DNA of 64,000 nucleotides from Raphanus sativus (lineage: Eukaryota > Streptophyta > Magnoliopsida > Brassicales > Brassicaceae). The notes below the pieces were generated by a model. That model was not told where the DNA came from and did not search any database. It worked only from the letters and a program-made list of their open reading frames with translations. Positions 22,690-35,754 of this stretch are shown piece by piece (the stretch's first letter is position 1; every line of letters starts with the position of its first letter). The translations under genes were made by a program, and so were the position numbers. The stretch spans positions 4,650,001-4,714,000 of the forward strand of contig NC_079515.1 of NCBI RefSeq assembly GCF_000801105.2, given 5' to 3'.

Positions 22690-23032
22690 AATGTGTTCTT
22701 TTGTATGGATATTAAAAAGAAATATATGTATATATGCTCCATTCTCATGGAGACAACAGGAGGAACACGTTTCCACAAGACAACCCAACAACGCACAAGA
22801 TGGTAACAACACACGAGCTCTAACGAACAAGACATTGAGACTCCTAGCAACCTGTAACGTCAAAGTCAAAATCTGCAACCTCCCTGCTTCCTCCATCTTC
22901 TTGAAAAAGATACATCGGCTTCAACGATCGCCTCAGCGTCAACGCCACCGCGAACGGGAGCCCGAACGCTACGCAGCTCTGAATCGTCGTGGGCTTGGCT
23001 TGCGAGAAAGACCCAAGCTTTTCTGGGCTCAC
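22690..23032 (-). pseudogene. Frameshifted relic of a small unrecognised gene
   Basis: From 23032 the minus strand reads MSPEKLGSFSQAKPTTIQSC then [18 protein letters not shown]. It then continues in a second frame as [20 protein letters not shown] and [21 protein letters not shown] single shift at about 22898..22905 separates two stretches with natural protein composition and partial amphipathic or hydrophobic character. Arabidopsis has a small predicted membrane-protein gene here (At3g12650, from memory). I cannot confirm identity. It could be a short two-exon gene instead of a pseudogene if a splice bridges the shift. Confidence 0.45.
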
Positions 23033-23263
23033 CCTTTCAAATTTTCTTTAATTTAATTTGTAATTAGTGGGCCGAACAAAGTTTCACTCAAGGCCCATAA
23101 CTTCGCTTAAGTGTAACAATGTTACCTTTATGATTACACCATCTCTAGTGCACAGTTGGGCTAATACAATTTAGCATCAGTGGACTAGAACACTTACTCG
23201 GTTACTCCTAATTTGAATTTGAAAGATTAATATTTTAGGATTTACTGTTTTCTTATAGTTTTA

Positions 23264-23593
23264 CTAGGTGATTTTCCCGTGCTCATGCACGGATATAAAT
23301 ATTTATATAGTAAATACATTATAATATTTTATTTACACTATGATAGTTTATTATTTTTAATTTTTAATTATTTTGTTATTTATATTGTAATCAATATGCA
23401 TGGTTTGTTTTAAATAACTTTGCGTTATTTTAATTAGATTATAATTTTGGATATATAATATCTCGACTATTTAGTTATTATTTGGATATATTATATAACA
23501 TTTACTTTTTACGATTCAACTAAGATATTTTGTTATACAGATTAAAATTTTGATTAATTTTGTTATTTTTATATAGTTTGATTCTTGCCTTAA

Positions 23594-23638
<45 letters not shown>

Positions 23639-24751
23639 GTCGGATTATGTATAATTTAGTATATGTTGTTTTGAAAATTAAATAGTAAAAATAAACTAAA
23701 GTGTTGATTGGTTCAAAATTACATCTTAATTGTAATAGTTGGTTAATATATTTGTAGTATAATTTGAGAATTTCATATTTATTCAGTAAAATGTTGAGAA
23801 TAAATGATAATATATTACTTTTATTTATTGTTTGACTTTGTATAAAATAATTTGGATTGGTCTAGTTACTCATTTGTGGGTATATTGTGTTATATATTTC
23901 CGTTAAATTCAAGTATAACTATTTCTAATCTTATTCAACTAAATCATATTCATTGTATTCATTGCATTAGTTTGGTTTTCATATTAGATGTGTATATATA
24001 TTTATGAATTGACTATTTGTAAATAGCATATACCTATGTTAATTTTATAGTACTTGGTAATTTTGAATATGATAATTATCACAAATAAAATTATAAAATA
24101 TAATGATGATAGGTATGAAATTGCATGAAAATATAATTGATACATTCGAAAAAGGAATATTAGTTCTTTATATTAATATCAAGATTATTTTTCTAAAATT
24201 TTCTATTTATGAAATTAAATTATATATAAAAATTATTTTCGGTTTAAGTTTATAAATATTTTATTTATCATACATGTTATTTGAAAAATATAAAAGGGTA
24301 CATAAAAAGATTAAATTAAATTTTATTCATTAAAGATATCTTTGTTTATGCTATTTAAATTATTTTGTAATAATATGAGAAATATATTAATTTAAATAAA
24401 ATGCTTAATACTTTTAAAAATATATATTATATTGTGAAGATTATTTTTAAAAAGGGAAGATTATATATTTTTTACTTTAAAATTAAGATTATTTTGTGAA
24501 ATTTCCTTATTATGAATTACACTATATATAAAAGATATATTCGTTTTTAAATTACTATATTTTCTTTATATATAGGTTATTTGAAGAAAAAAAGGAAAAC
24601 TAAATAGAAAAGAAAAAATAAAATAAAATAAATGTTTAATAATGATAATGAGATATATTTGATTCGTTAATGGTATCATCGTAATCAACCACCGTGAGAG
24701 TTAACGTGAGCGCGACACGTAGGAAACTGTTTTTTCAAATAATATTATAGA
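23264..24751 (-). mobile_element. Non-autonomous Helitron
   Basis: On the minus strand it begins TCTATAATATTATTTG at 24751, preceded by A. It ends with a GC hairpin (CCGTGCATGAGCACGG) followed by GAAAATCACCTAG at 23264 and then T. A|TC...CTAG|T with a subterminal hairpin is the Helitron hallmark. The body is AT-rich and non-coding and contains a TA microsatellite (23597..23635). Confidence 0.7.
23597..23635. repeat. (TA)n microsatellite
   Basis: About 19 uninterrupted TA dinucleotides inside the Helitron. Confidence 0.95.
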
Positions 24752-24769
24752 TATCAATTTATATATAAT

Positions 24770-25570
24770 TAATAAAAACTGATATAAAACTGATAATTTT
24801 GAAAAATTATAGCTAAACAATATTTATAAAATTTGTAAATATATAAGAAATTAATTATTTTACGTTTACTTTTTTATAATTTTTTAAAATTGTATAAAAT
24901 TTCGAAAATTTAAAGTAATAAAATTTGTATAGTTATAAAATATAATTAAATAATATTTCGAAATTAGCAATGTTCATATTTGAATATTTTTTATTTTAAT
25001 GGGATCTTTGAGTTATTACCATATTCTAATTTGTTTACCAAAAATATAAATCAACATAAATGTAATATATGAGTTATTACTACATAATTAATAAAAATGA
25101 TATAATAATGATAATTTTGAAAAAGTATAGCTAAAAAATATTTATAAAATTTGTAAATATATAAGAAATTAATGATTTTAGGTTTATTTTTTTATAAATT
25201 TTTAAAAATTCTATAAAATTTCGAAAATTTAAAGTAATTAAATTGTATAGTTATAAAAATATAATTAAATAAGATTTCGAAATTAGTATTTTTCATATTT
25301 GAATATTTTATTTTAATGAGGATCTATGAATTATTACCATGCTCTAAAAAGTTTTCCAAAAATATAAATCAACATAAATATAATATATGAGTTATTACTA
25401 TATTCTAAAAAAATTTACCAAAAATATAAATTTACATTAAATATAGTTGTCCATGTCATATTTTTCATATGCCATGTCATCAAATTTAGTAGACATGTCA
25501 CATTTTTTTTTGCGAAACTGATTATGAAGAGGACATGTGGCAAAATCACTTCGCAAATATAGTCTAGGGG
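24770..25570. repeat. ~318-bp AT-rich tandem duplication with a Helitron-like right end
   Basis: Two units (from about 24780 and 25098) share GATAATTTTGAAAAA, CGAAAATTTAAAGTAAT and GAGTTATTAC blocks at a spacing of 318 bp. At the right end, 25545..25566 read on the minus strand resembles a Helitron 5' end (ACTATATTTGCGAAGTGATT). The Helitron at 23264..24751 may therefore sit next to, or inside, an older one. Non-coding. Confidence 0.5.
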
Positions 25571-25888
25571 ATTTGATTCTCAGACGAAGCTCTATTATTT
25601 GTATTTTTAGATTTTAATTTTAAAACAAATTAAATTAATTAAAGTTCGAAGCATCAATTTTGTAAATACAAAATAAAAATTCAAACATCGATCTACACTA
25701 TAATCGGTCCTGACAAGTGCTCTCAATTGAAAATAGACAAAGACACAAGTTTCCTCAAAGTTTGGAGAAACACACTCTCTTCCTCACGCCTAAATAAAGA
25801 CAGCAAATCAAGCTTGCAGATCTCCACTCTAATATAAAGCTCACACCACACAGCAAGAACAACTCACCTCAACAACTAATCCACTACA
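25571..25888. other. FLA14 promoter region
   Basis: Contains a TATA-like TAATATAAAG at about 25830, with a CA-rich leader running to the ATG at 25889. Confidence 0.4.
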
Positions 25889-26677
25889 ATGTCTTCTTCT
25901 TATTCTTCTTCACTCACACTCTTCTTCTTCTTTGCTTCCACATTCCTCTACACTTCATCAAACTCATTCAACATCACAAACATCTTAAACCAGAACAATG
26001 AGTTCTCCACTTTCAACAACCTCCTCTCCCAAACCGGACTCGCTTCCACCATCAACTCCCGTCAAACCATAACCGTCCTCGCCCTTTCCAACGACGCAAT
26101 GACAATGTTTTCCTCCCAATCAACCGAAGACAACAAGAAAAGCCTCGGCCTCCACATCGTTCTAGACTACTACGACATCAAGAAACTCAGAAGCATAAAA
26201 TCAGTGATACTCACCACTCTCTTCCAAGCAAGCGGTCAAGCTAAAGGCCTGCAAGGGTTCGTGAACGCAACCGTTATGAACAACGGTGACATTATGTTCG
26301 GATCTGCGGTTCGTGGATCCGGCCTTGACTCTAAGCTTATAGACTCTGTTGCGACACATCCATATAACATCTCGGTGCTTCATATTAGTAGTTACATATC
26401 TATCATGGATCCCGAAGGTCCTAAAGATCATGGTTCTTCATCTTCACCACTTCCTGTACAACCTCCTGGTGATGATGATTATGAATATGACGAGCCACCG
26501 TCTCCACCTTCCTCTACTACTAAGCCTTTTGTTGCTGCTGCTACTGCTGCTACCGCTAAGCCACCTTCTTCTGCAAAAGACAACTCAACAACAAGTGGAG
26601 TTTCAGCGATTAGTATTCCTAGCTTGGCGTTTGTGTCTGTGATCTCATCCTTTTGGTTCTTCATGACGGTCTGGTGA
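25889..26677 (+). CDS. FLA14: Fasciclin-like arabinogalactan protein
   Basis: A single exon of 262 residues. A hydrophobic signal peptide (about 1-24) leads into one fasciclin domain (about 25-170: FNITNILNQ, TVLALSNDAM, HIVLDYYDIKKL, and a conserved YNISVLHISSYI end). A Pro/Ser/Thr/Ala-rich arabinogalactan-type stretch follows (about 180-225). The C-terminal hydrophobic tail (VSAISIPSLAFVSVISSFWF) is suited to GPI-anchor addition. FLAs are cell-surface glycoproteins linked to wall structure and adhesion. The Arabidopsis homologue FLA14 (At3g12660) is reported to act in pollen. The reading frame is intact. Confidence 0.93.
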   Translation: MSSSYSSSLTLFFFFASTFLYTSSNSFNITNILNQNNEFSTFNNLLSQTGLASTINSRQTITVLALSNDAMTMFSSQSTEDNKKSLGLHIVLDYYDIKKLRSIKSVILTTLFQASGQAKGLQGFVNATVMNNGDIMFGSAVRGSGLDSKLIDSVATHPYNISVLHISSYISIMDPEGPKDHGSSSSPLPVQPPGDDDYEYDEPPSPPSSTTKPFVAAATAATAKPPSSAKDNSTTSGVSAISIPSLAFVSVISSFWFFMTVW

Positions 26678-27268
26678 TGTGATGGTTAAGATTTGATGAA
26701 TAAACCAGATCAGCTTTCTGAAAGCCAGAAAAAAAAATGGAGATTAGCAGCAAAGCTTTCAAGCTTTTTTTCACACAAAAGAACACTTCAAGCTTCACAA
26801 ACTCTATGGAATAAAGCAACAAAATCCAAAGAAGAAATAAAGTGATTGATGATATAATAAGGGATGAAGAATGTTGTAAAACTCAAAAGTTCTTTATTTA
26901 TTTGGAAGCTTGGATAAGTTTGTAAGAGATTTCAATTGGAACCAATAAAAGAAAACACAAACTTGCAAGGCTTTTCTGGTGCATTGTTGTTTGGTTGTAT
27001 TACATGTAATAGATGAGACAAAAGGAATGCAACACTAAAGATTAAAGATGTTTATTATTTAAGCTATCAAAAAGACAAAAGCAACACAAGAACATGAAGC
27101 ACATTTGACATCCATGTCTATCCCCCAAGAACCCAACAACAAAGTCTTCGAAGACATGGAAACAAAACTCAGGTGCTATATACATGCAGTGGCTTTGATT
27201 AAAGGGAAACCAAAAAGAAAAGAAAAAGAAGAGAGCTTGAAATGCAGTAAAATTTCTCCTTTCTTGAG
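26678..27268. other. Convergent 3' region FLA14/CTPS2
   Basis: Carries the two 3' UTRs. AATAAA-like signals are visible (for example at 26698 and 26812). No other gene is seen. Confidence 0.45.
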
Positions 27269-30200
27269 TCAGTGATGTAACCCGTTTCCATTGCCATACA
27301 CACTGCCGTTCTGGTAAACTTTCCCTGTTGCTGTTCCATTGGCCACTCTGGTTGTTGAAACTTTGCTCACCTTGCCACTTGCTTGCAGAGCTGCTTCTAG
27401 ACACCCAGAAGCTGCTGCTATAAGACCTGTTATGTATCAAAGTGTTCTCTTAGCAAGCCACAAAACCATCAACACATGTCATTACCGTTGTGCTATATAA
27501 CCGACAGAAATTACCTAGAAACAATGCGGAAGGTTTTCCAGGTCTGGACTTAAACTCTGGATGAAACTGAACACCCACAAAGTATGGATGATTCTGCAAT
27601 TCCACAATCTGCACACCACACACGCACAACTTTGAAATACTGTTCCACGCTCACTAGTCACTAAGTTACACATTAGGTAGGGTTTCTACAAGCTTAATAC
27701 CTCCATACGACGCCCAGTCTCATCCTTTCCAACAAATAAGAGCCCAGCATTCTCAATTTCTTGTATCATATCTGGATTTACCTGTCATTACAAAAATATA
27801 TTCCACTTTTAAAGACTGAGGAGAGAGAGCCCAAAGAAAGTAACATGTAGAATAGAAACCATTACCTCATATCTGTGCCGGTGTCGCTCATCAACAAACT
27901 TTGCATTACCGTACCTAAAAGTAGAGAACAGAAGTTATATACGCTTAGGAAACAAGCATTAAGAGTTTTCATGTGCTTATTATATTTTCTGAAGCTGTTA
28001 GGTGCTTACAACTTAGCAGACTTGCAATCAAGAACCTGAAAGTGTGTCCTCCTTGAACCTAGGCGCATTGTGCCACCCATATGAGTTGTGGATCCCTTCA
28101 AAAATTGATTGAACAAGGTTAAGAAGACATTTGAGAAGTTGAAAAGCATGTAATCAGTCAAATGAGAAGGCTATATGTTGTCTAGTACTTCTGGCATAAA
28201 AATGACGCAAGGGCTTGACGTTTCTGGCTCAAACTCCGTGCTGTTTGCATCCTCAAAGCCAAGAATGGAGCGGGCAAATTCAACAACAGCCAGCTGCATT
28301 CCCAGACATATGCCAAGGAAAGGGACTTGATTCTCACGGGCGTACTTTGTAGCTAGTATCTTCCCTTGCACTCCTCTATCACCAAAACCTCCTGGTACTA
28401 GAATACCATCAGCACCCTGAAAAAAAAAAAGAAGCAAAATGCTGAGTTCCAATATATTTACTGAATTGGCGTCCAGTTCTCTATTAGGATTGACCTACCT
28501 TCAAAAGATCCCATGCAGCTTTGTGGACATCTGGCGCCTGCAATGGCAAGTAGTACAAAGGTTCATGAGATTAAATACAGTTGTAGTCAACTGAGAGAGA
28601 AACAAAGAAAAGACTCACTTCATGTGCTGTAATCTCTTCAAGGTCACTGGCTGCCACCCAATCTACAACAAGCTTCTTGTGACATGCAACAGAAGCATGC
28701 AAAAGAGCCTGTTGACAAAAATGAAAAGCCCACTTTTCAGAACACACAACATTTTTTGGTTTATTCAAGACCACAAAGAGATCCAGTTACCTTCAACACG
28801 GAAAGGTAAGAATCAGTAAGGCCAGTGTACTTTCCAACCATAGCAATTCTAACCTGAAAAGAGAAGACCATTGAGAATGAACCATGGTTTCATTATATAG
28901 CCACGCTGGAATCAAGAAAAAAAATAATTAGAAAAATTTGACTAACAGGCTCTTGTAGTGTATCATAGACTTTAGTTCTTGCAGTCCATTCTGTCACGTC
29001 AGCCTCTACAGCTTTGCTGCAAAGAAGCAAATGTCAATTAGTAGAGAAAAAGTCATCACAGCCAAGCTAAAGTGTGGAACCTAGAGCAGGATAAAAATTA
29101 CACTTAATAGTCAAGGAATAATGAAAAGATGGTCTAGAAACAAACCCAAGGAGGTTCAACTCTTTTAAGATTGCTTCATGAGCCTTTTGATCCTACAAAA
29201 AAAACACCAAAAGAGTAAGAAGAAGAAAAAAATCAGCTCCTTTGATTTCGTTAAGTAAAGTTAGAAACTATTCAAGCACAAATTTTACTTACTCTTAGAA
29301 GTAGCGGAACGTGCCAGATATTTGGAACGTCATAAAGTGTTACAATATTCTCTTCCTAGGAAACCAAACCAAAGCAGACAGAATGTTTACTTAGACATCA
29401 ATGAGAGAACCTCTCGGCTCTTAAGAGGTTAAGAAATCAAACAACAAATACCGGCACATGGCAAAATTGAGATAGTTTCGTCTTCACATTGTCTTCAAGC
29501 GCCTGTTTCAAAACAAGAACTGATAAAGATGGAAAAAACCAAAATCCATAGCTATTCCTTAACATTACAGCAAATCAACAGTGTTAGAGAGGCCAGTACC
29601 TTTGTGCTGCGGCATGCAAGGATATTTGGAGTTAAACCAAGGCTTCTGAGTCCTCGCACGCTATGCTGAGTTGGCTTTGTCTTCTGCAATACATATGTTG
29701 ATACCTCAACTGTTACAAATTAATAAAAAATAGAATCTCCACTGAAGATATGAAAACCACAGAAAATTACCTGTTCACCAACAACACTGAGAACAGGAAC
29801 AAGGCTAACATGAACAATGCAGAAATTGCCAGGCCCTAAGAACAAAAGACAGAAGGTGATGGAGAGTCCATAATCAATAGCTTAGTGGATTTCGAATAGT
29901 TAATACAAATTTAGAGCACAGCTTACCAACTTTATAGGAGAATTGACCAAGAGCCTCAATGAAGGGCATAGATTCAATATCACCTGCACAGAAACATAAA
30001 TAGACAGTAAGAGTCACTCATCTGATAAATAGACAGTAACATCAGCCAACAAAAAAAGTAACATACCTATAGTCCCTCCTAGTTCAATGACACAGACATC
30101 AGGAGGACCTTCCTTTCCATCCACGGGAACATTAGCAACACGCTCAATCCACTCTTGGATTGCATCAGTTATATGCGGAACCACCTTAAAATAAAATTCA

Positions 30201-30934
30201 AAAACGCTTTGTAGTTTCAAACACCCACTCAGATTATATAACCAGAATAAAAGTTAAAGAGCACAAGTATGGACGAACCTGTACAGTTCTTCCAAGGTAG
30301 TCCCCTTTCCTTTCCTTATCAATAACCGCCTGCAAAAAAATCAAGACAATAAAAAAATTTGTGACCAGGTTCTAACATGAGATGATCAATGAGGCAGTAG
30401 TAGACATACCTGGTATATCTTTCCGGTTGTTAAATTGTTGTCACGGGTCAAAGTACTGTCTAGAAATCGCTCATAGTTTCCAAGATCCAAGTCCACCTAA
30501 ATGTCTCACCGGTTAGATACTACATACACAATGCATCAGTTTTATTATTACAGGAAACAGTCTGACATACCTCTCCACCATCATCCAAAACAAATACTTC
30601 TCCATGCTCAAACGGAGACATTGTCCCAGCATCAGTGTTAAGATAAGGATCTGCGTAAACAATGTAAAAAACAGTCAAGAAAGTTTCATCCTTGGTAGCA
30701 AATACAAGTGGTCACATCACAAAGGTGTCTCCTTTAGTTGTTGTTACATGCAATCTCATCATAGACAAAAAAAAACACACACACAGGATGTATGGATGGA
30801 TGTAAAATAATCTCACCAATCTTAATGGAAGTAACACGAAGGCCACAGGCTTGAAGGAGAAGTCCAATGCTACTTGCAGTGACTCCTTTCCCAAGTCCAC
30901 TCACCACTCCTCCTGTCACCAAAACATACTTCAT
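27269..30934 (-). CDS. CTPS2: CTP synthase
   Basis: Twenty-one exons on the minus strand, first 30934..30817 and last 27426..27269, sum to 592 residues with every GT-AG junction in phase. The N-terminal amidoligase domain starts [18 protein letters not shown] (P-loop) and has [13 protein letters not shown] and [12 protein letters not shown]. The C-terminal class-I glutamine amidotransferase domain has [16 protein letters not shown], the nucleophile Cys at about 398 (FLGICLGMQ), and the His/Glu pair at about 525/527 (VQFHPEF). The enzyme converts UTP to CTP using glutamine and ATP in the cytosol. The Arabidopsis homologue (At3g12670, EMB2742) is essential for embryo development. Exon 16 (28416..28189) is the largest and carries the glutaminase Cys. 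The enzyme is intact. Confidence 0.96.
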
Positions 30935-32050
30935 TTTCCTTGTCTCTAAGTTTCTTCTTACTCTTCACCTAAACCGTCAAGCATAGAGACAGTAAGCATG
31001 AGGACAAACAATCTCTTCTAAGAAAGAGAATATGGTCAGGTAAAAGAATCAAACACACAAGAAAGTGGGAAGAAGTAATGCTAATTTTACCTTCGTCAAG
31101 AAACAATAGCCTCACTGGATTTTTTTCAAGGGGCGGCGGCTTTAAGCTATAACCTGCGAGACCCTCCCCTCTTATTTAAAACCTCCAAAATATAAGAAAA
31201 AGAATAATAAAAAGTTCGTGTTTTTATTTTTAATTTTTATTTAATTTCATGGCTTTGACCCATCTGATGAGTCATTCAATACCATGGAGACACCCGTGTT
31301 GAAACTATGGGAGTGTTTCGCTAAGATAGGCCCAGAAGAGGGTCTTGAAAAACTGTGCGTCCAATTTTATAACCAATCAAAAAGTTTTCGAAAAAGAGAT
31401 GGGAAAGGTATCCAACTTTTTTGAGTCTTTTCTCTGGCTACATCTTTTGATCGTTTGTTCTTTTGTCATTAATAGAGGCATTCACATGTTTTCAATCAAA
31501 ACTAGAGACAAGAGTCTATAATAACTCCTCTGCCTTGGTTTGATGTCCTCTTCTTCATCAATGGATAAGAACCAAAAACTAACAAACACCCAAACTTTGG
31601 ATCCACTAGCAGTTGGCACCGACTTGTTTCTTGCTGAGGAAGCATGTTTTCAACCAGACTGCTCTCTCCGTCTCTATTTCACTGTTATGTATACAATGAA
31701 CGGTTTTGGATACATCTCGTTTATGAGTGTTCTTCAATGTTATTGTGGAATTTGATTGGAGTTTGCTGAATTATTGTTTTTTCACATTATTTATCAAGTA
31801 TTGAATCATTGAGAGGATAATAATGGAAATAGTGAAACTGAACCCACTAGTTGCCTTTATAAACATAGAAGCTCTACTGCTTGACCAATTGTAGAGAAGA
31901 TACTAAGTAAAGTAGACTCAATCAATCTCTTCTTTTGGTTTTAGGATATGATAAAAGGGATTTGAGAAAGGAGAAACAGATGCAGAGAACATAGCAAGTA
32001 AAACAAGATTACAACACGCTTATCATCTTATCTTACACATAGCTGCCTAC
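30935..32050. other. Intergenic region upstream of CTPS2 and downstream of HUA1
   Basis: CTPS2 leader with a possible 5'-UTR intron (splice-like sites near 30968 and 31091). An open frame at 31540..31755 has no family resemblance or splice context. No gene is called. Confidence 0.4.
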
Positions 32051-35000
32051 TCACTGAGTCGTCGTGTCAGTTCCTTCACCAGGAGGAGCAGCATCAGCTT
32101 CTGAAGCGGTTTTAGCCATAACTTCACCTGGAGGAGGATGGTCAAACTTACACGTTGCCCCATACTTGCAAGTCCCTGTCTTCATGTAGTACGGGCAGTT
32201 TTGCGCACCCTGCAACAGTTTTTTTATTGTTTCCTCTATTGGATTAGCACACAAGATACAAGCAAAGCAGTGTGGATTTCTATCTGATCAACGTTTTGTA
32301 GGGTACCTCTCTTCTAGGATACCCTGCAAGACTCAGCTTTACATTCGGCTGTTGAGGAGCTTGTTTGCTTGTTGCATTTAACCTATCTGCTGGGTGATGG
32401 AACCTGCACCTCTCTCCAAACTTGCACTCCCCTGTCTTCATGTAGTACTATATATGAAAGATAGTAAGGGGTTTTAGTAAATGTCCAACTGACATGTCAA
32501 CAACCTAAAAAGAGCACAAGAATACTCACGTCACATTCTGGTTGTCCAGGCCTTTGGGGATAAGTTGCTGTAAGCGCTCCTAGCTGTAACAAGTTCCACT
32601 TTAATTAAATCTCCTGCAACTGAGACGGAGCATTTGAATATTTCTTACAACATGATTGACGAGGACATTTACCGTGGGTTGAGCAAGGGTCTGATAGAGG
32701 GAGGCAGCTGAGTTAATCAACCCAAGGTTTACACTCGCAGCGGTTGGGGACACTAGAGGATAGTTTATCCCAGTAGCTTGGGGAGTGAATGCTGTGACAA
32801 AAATCAAAACAGCAAGAGGCACACGGAAGATAGCGGAAAGGTTATAAGAAAAGTAAGTGCTACATTAAAGATTCTAAGAACACAAATATTTAAATGAGAC
32901 ACGCTCACTAACCAGTCCTCTCAGGGTGATTGTAACGACAGGTGGCGCCATACTTGCAGCTGGTCGTGGAAATGGAAAACAAATTTAAACGTTAGTGTCA
33001 CTTTTTCTTTTCTTTTCAAGATTGTAAACAACGACTTGGTATTTGATATTCACCTTCCCGTCTTGAGATAGAACGGGCAGTCTACTTCACCCTGTAAAAG
33101 CTACAATCTAATTAGTAAAAACTTCATTCTTAGTGGACAGAACAGGTCAGCAAACAGTCTTCCTCGGTTCTAAGAATAGTAACTAGATACTCATACTAGA
33201 TAGTTCACCAATTCTGATTATAAGATAAATATGTCAATTCTTATGAAACTTGAAGCTGAAATCATTACCGGCCTTACAGGTAGTCCCTTCGAGTTGTGAT
33301 ATGCTGCTGGGGCAAATGTCACATGCGGATTGTTGATAGCATCAGGATCACTGGTTACAGCCTCAGTACTACCATTATCTTGACTAGATGATGGTAGCTG
33401 GATATCCTTTGGGTGGTTGAACTTGCATGTTAAACCAAATTTACATTTTCCAGTCTTCATGTAGAACTGTTGCGGAGTAGAAACATCAGTAAAATTAATA
33501 ATTAGGGTTAGATTCATCTTTGAAAACGGGCAAGTTATGTTACTATATGTGTATATCTTACAGTGCACGGGGCCTCAGAAGGCCTCTCAGGTAATGCATC
33601 TGGATTTTCAACAGCAACCTGATATACAGAAGAGCATCAAGATCATAGTAGCACATATTAGAAGCACAAGATCTTTATTCGAAGTGTCTGCAGTCACATA
33701 CAAAAACAGAGGAATATAATTCGGAGTGGAAAACACACTTACTGGAGCCGCTGTTTTCGGATGATTAAACTTGCACCTTAGGCCATATTTGCAGCGTTGT
33801 GTTTTCACATAGTACTGCAGCAGTGAAAACATAGATGGTAAGATCCTAAAGGCAAAACAGAATTAAATAGCGAAAGAAGTTTTGAGAACAGCTTACCGGA
33901 CAGTCTGGTTCACCTGGTCTCTCAGGGTACTCATCATTTGGAACAACTGGTGCCTGAATGAAAAGAGATTCAAAAGAAAAAAAAATGATTAATTATATTG
34001 TCCTGGAATGCCTAGACAATGTCACTTTCAAGTCAAGAAACGATCTGACAGAGGGAAATGCAAGAATAACAAACACAGCTGCAGAAACAGAAACTGAAGC
34101 ATTGAGTCACTATCAAGATACCTAAACAGTATATAGATATATTGTACTAAGTGCACAACTCTAGACACCAAGCAAAAATAGTATACGTATAGTTTTAAAA
34201 GTAGCTAGACACAAACTCTCGTGGTATAAACATATAAGTAGATAGCATAAATAAAGAGAAGAAAATCATTATAATGTAAATACTTTAGATAGTATAGTAA
34301 ACGATCACCTCTTTCCAATCTGGGATTCCACCTTCAGGAACCCAAATAGGATGATCAAACTTGCAGCCCTCTCCAAATTTACAAGTTCTCGTTTGCATAT
34401 AGTGGGTACAATCCTTCTCCCCCGCCCTCTGTGGATAGACAGGCAAATGGCTGGTAGTCTCCAACTTAAGGCGCTTGGTTAAATAGTCTGTGGTATACCA
34501 AGCTTCCGTCTGACCCATTGTATTATGGGCACCATAGAGGGTCGGATAGTAGAGCGCTATATTACATAATAAACAGTAATATACAACAACATGAGAAGAG
34601 GCTTATTTATATAATATATATGTTGCTGTATATTTATATCTTGAAAATAAATCAGAGGATAATAGAAAAGAGCAGAAAGCAAATATAGTCTCAATAGTAT
34701 CTTAACTTAGGTTAACGGTAAGTATGTCTTTCATATAATCATTTCCAAAAAGTTTATGGGGAACCATAGGAAGTTGCAAGAAGACATAGTCATCAATCAA
34801 TCACAAAGAGATCTACTTGGAATTTTTATAAACTTTAGGGAGAAAAAGTAACAGTCTTTGTGGAACTTCTAAAGCAACAAAGACTAATCAAGAAGACGAC
34901 TGATAGTCATATATAGTTTTATAGAGATTTATTTGGATATGAATAGCTAGAGCATCTTCCTAGAGATGATTCAAACTTCTATAAGCTGAGTAGTGTCCCG

Positions 35001-35754
35001 ATACACATGAAGCGTTGGTCAACCAATTCAACTTGTATTTCAGTATTGTTGGGTAAATAAAACACAGAGGGGAACATAAACCAGCATCGCTCTAGCTAGT
35101 GCAAATGTAAAATCAAGATCTAATCCTAGAATAGTAAGGTAAAGACCATGATTGTATATATATATATATCTCTGTTAATTAAAGCTACGTTTTTTTTAAT
35201 GATGCAAATTGAAGGAACCATCGAGATGAGAGCAGGGGAAAACGGAAAAGGTGAAGACTTTAAAGCTTTCAAATTGCAGATTCCAAAGCAATAAATACCA
35301 ATAAAACGATGCCAGATCTGAGAATTAGTAAGTGGTGGGGGAGAAAGGACAAACCTTCAGAGGTGCGTTTGACTCCAGGAGGAAGAGGCTCGACGGCGGC
35401 GGCGGCGGGAGCCTCCACGCCGGGAGGCCAAGCTTCCTGCTGCTGCTGCTGCTGCTGAATCAGCTGAGGGTAAGCCAAATGCGACGACGCCGTAGCGGCG
35501 TTGGGAAGATTGTAGTGGTACATAGAGGAAGACGAAGAAGAGGGATAGTTGGTCAGAGATTCGGATCCGTCGCGAGACAGGAAGCGATACGTGGCGTCCG
35601 GGTAGTAGCGGTCAGCGGCGGAAGAGCCGTAGAGATTGAGATTCGGCTGCGGCTGCGGTTGCGGTTGCGGCGGGGCGGCCGGGGAAACGGTGGAGGCGGC
35701 GGCGAGAGAAGGTTGGAGGGCGTAGGTGAACAATTGGTGACGATGTGATGCCAT
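32051..35754 (-). CDS. HUA1: HUA1-like protein with six CCCH zinc fingers
   Basis: Twelve exons on the minus strand (35754..35355, 34556..34309, 33953..33897, 33814..33743, 33618..33562, 33466..33269, 33091..33054, 32959..32913, 32791..32673, 32583..32530, 32447..32307, 32209..32051) give 529 residues. Six Cx8Cx5Cx3H fingers are present, e.g. [22 protein letters not shown] and [11 protein letters not shown]. The N-terminus has a Pro/Gln (PQPQPQ) stretch and a seven-Gln run coded by CAG repeats. HUA1 binds RNA and promotes AGAMOUS pre-mRNA processing with HUA2 and HEN4. Intron 1 (34557..35354, about 800 bp) is the longest. Fingers 2, 3 and 5 are each cut by a phase-0 intron right after the CP/CT/CD pair. 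Synteny matches At3g12680. Confidence 0.93.

Noticed and set aside
31540..31755. 71-codon plus-strand frame between CTPS2 and HUA1
   Set aside because: Low-complexity start, no recognisable domain, no splice partner and no synteny support.
35332..35748. 138-codon plus-strand frame over HUA1 exon 1
   Set aside because: Antisense to a GC-rich coding exon. The protein is an Arg/Gly-rich artefact.
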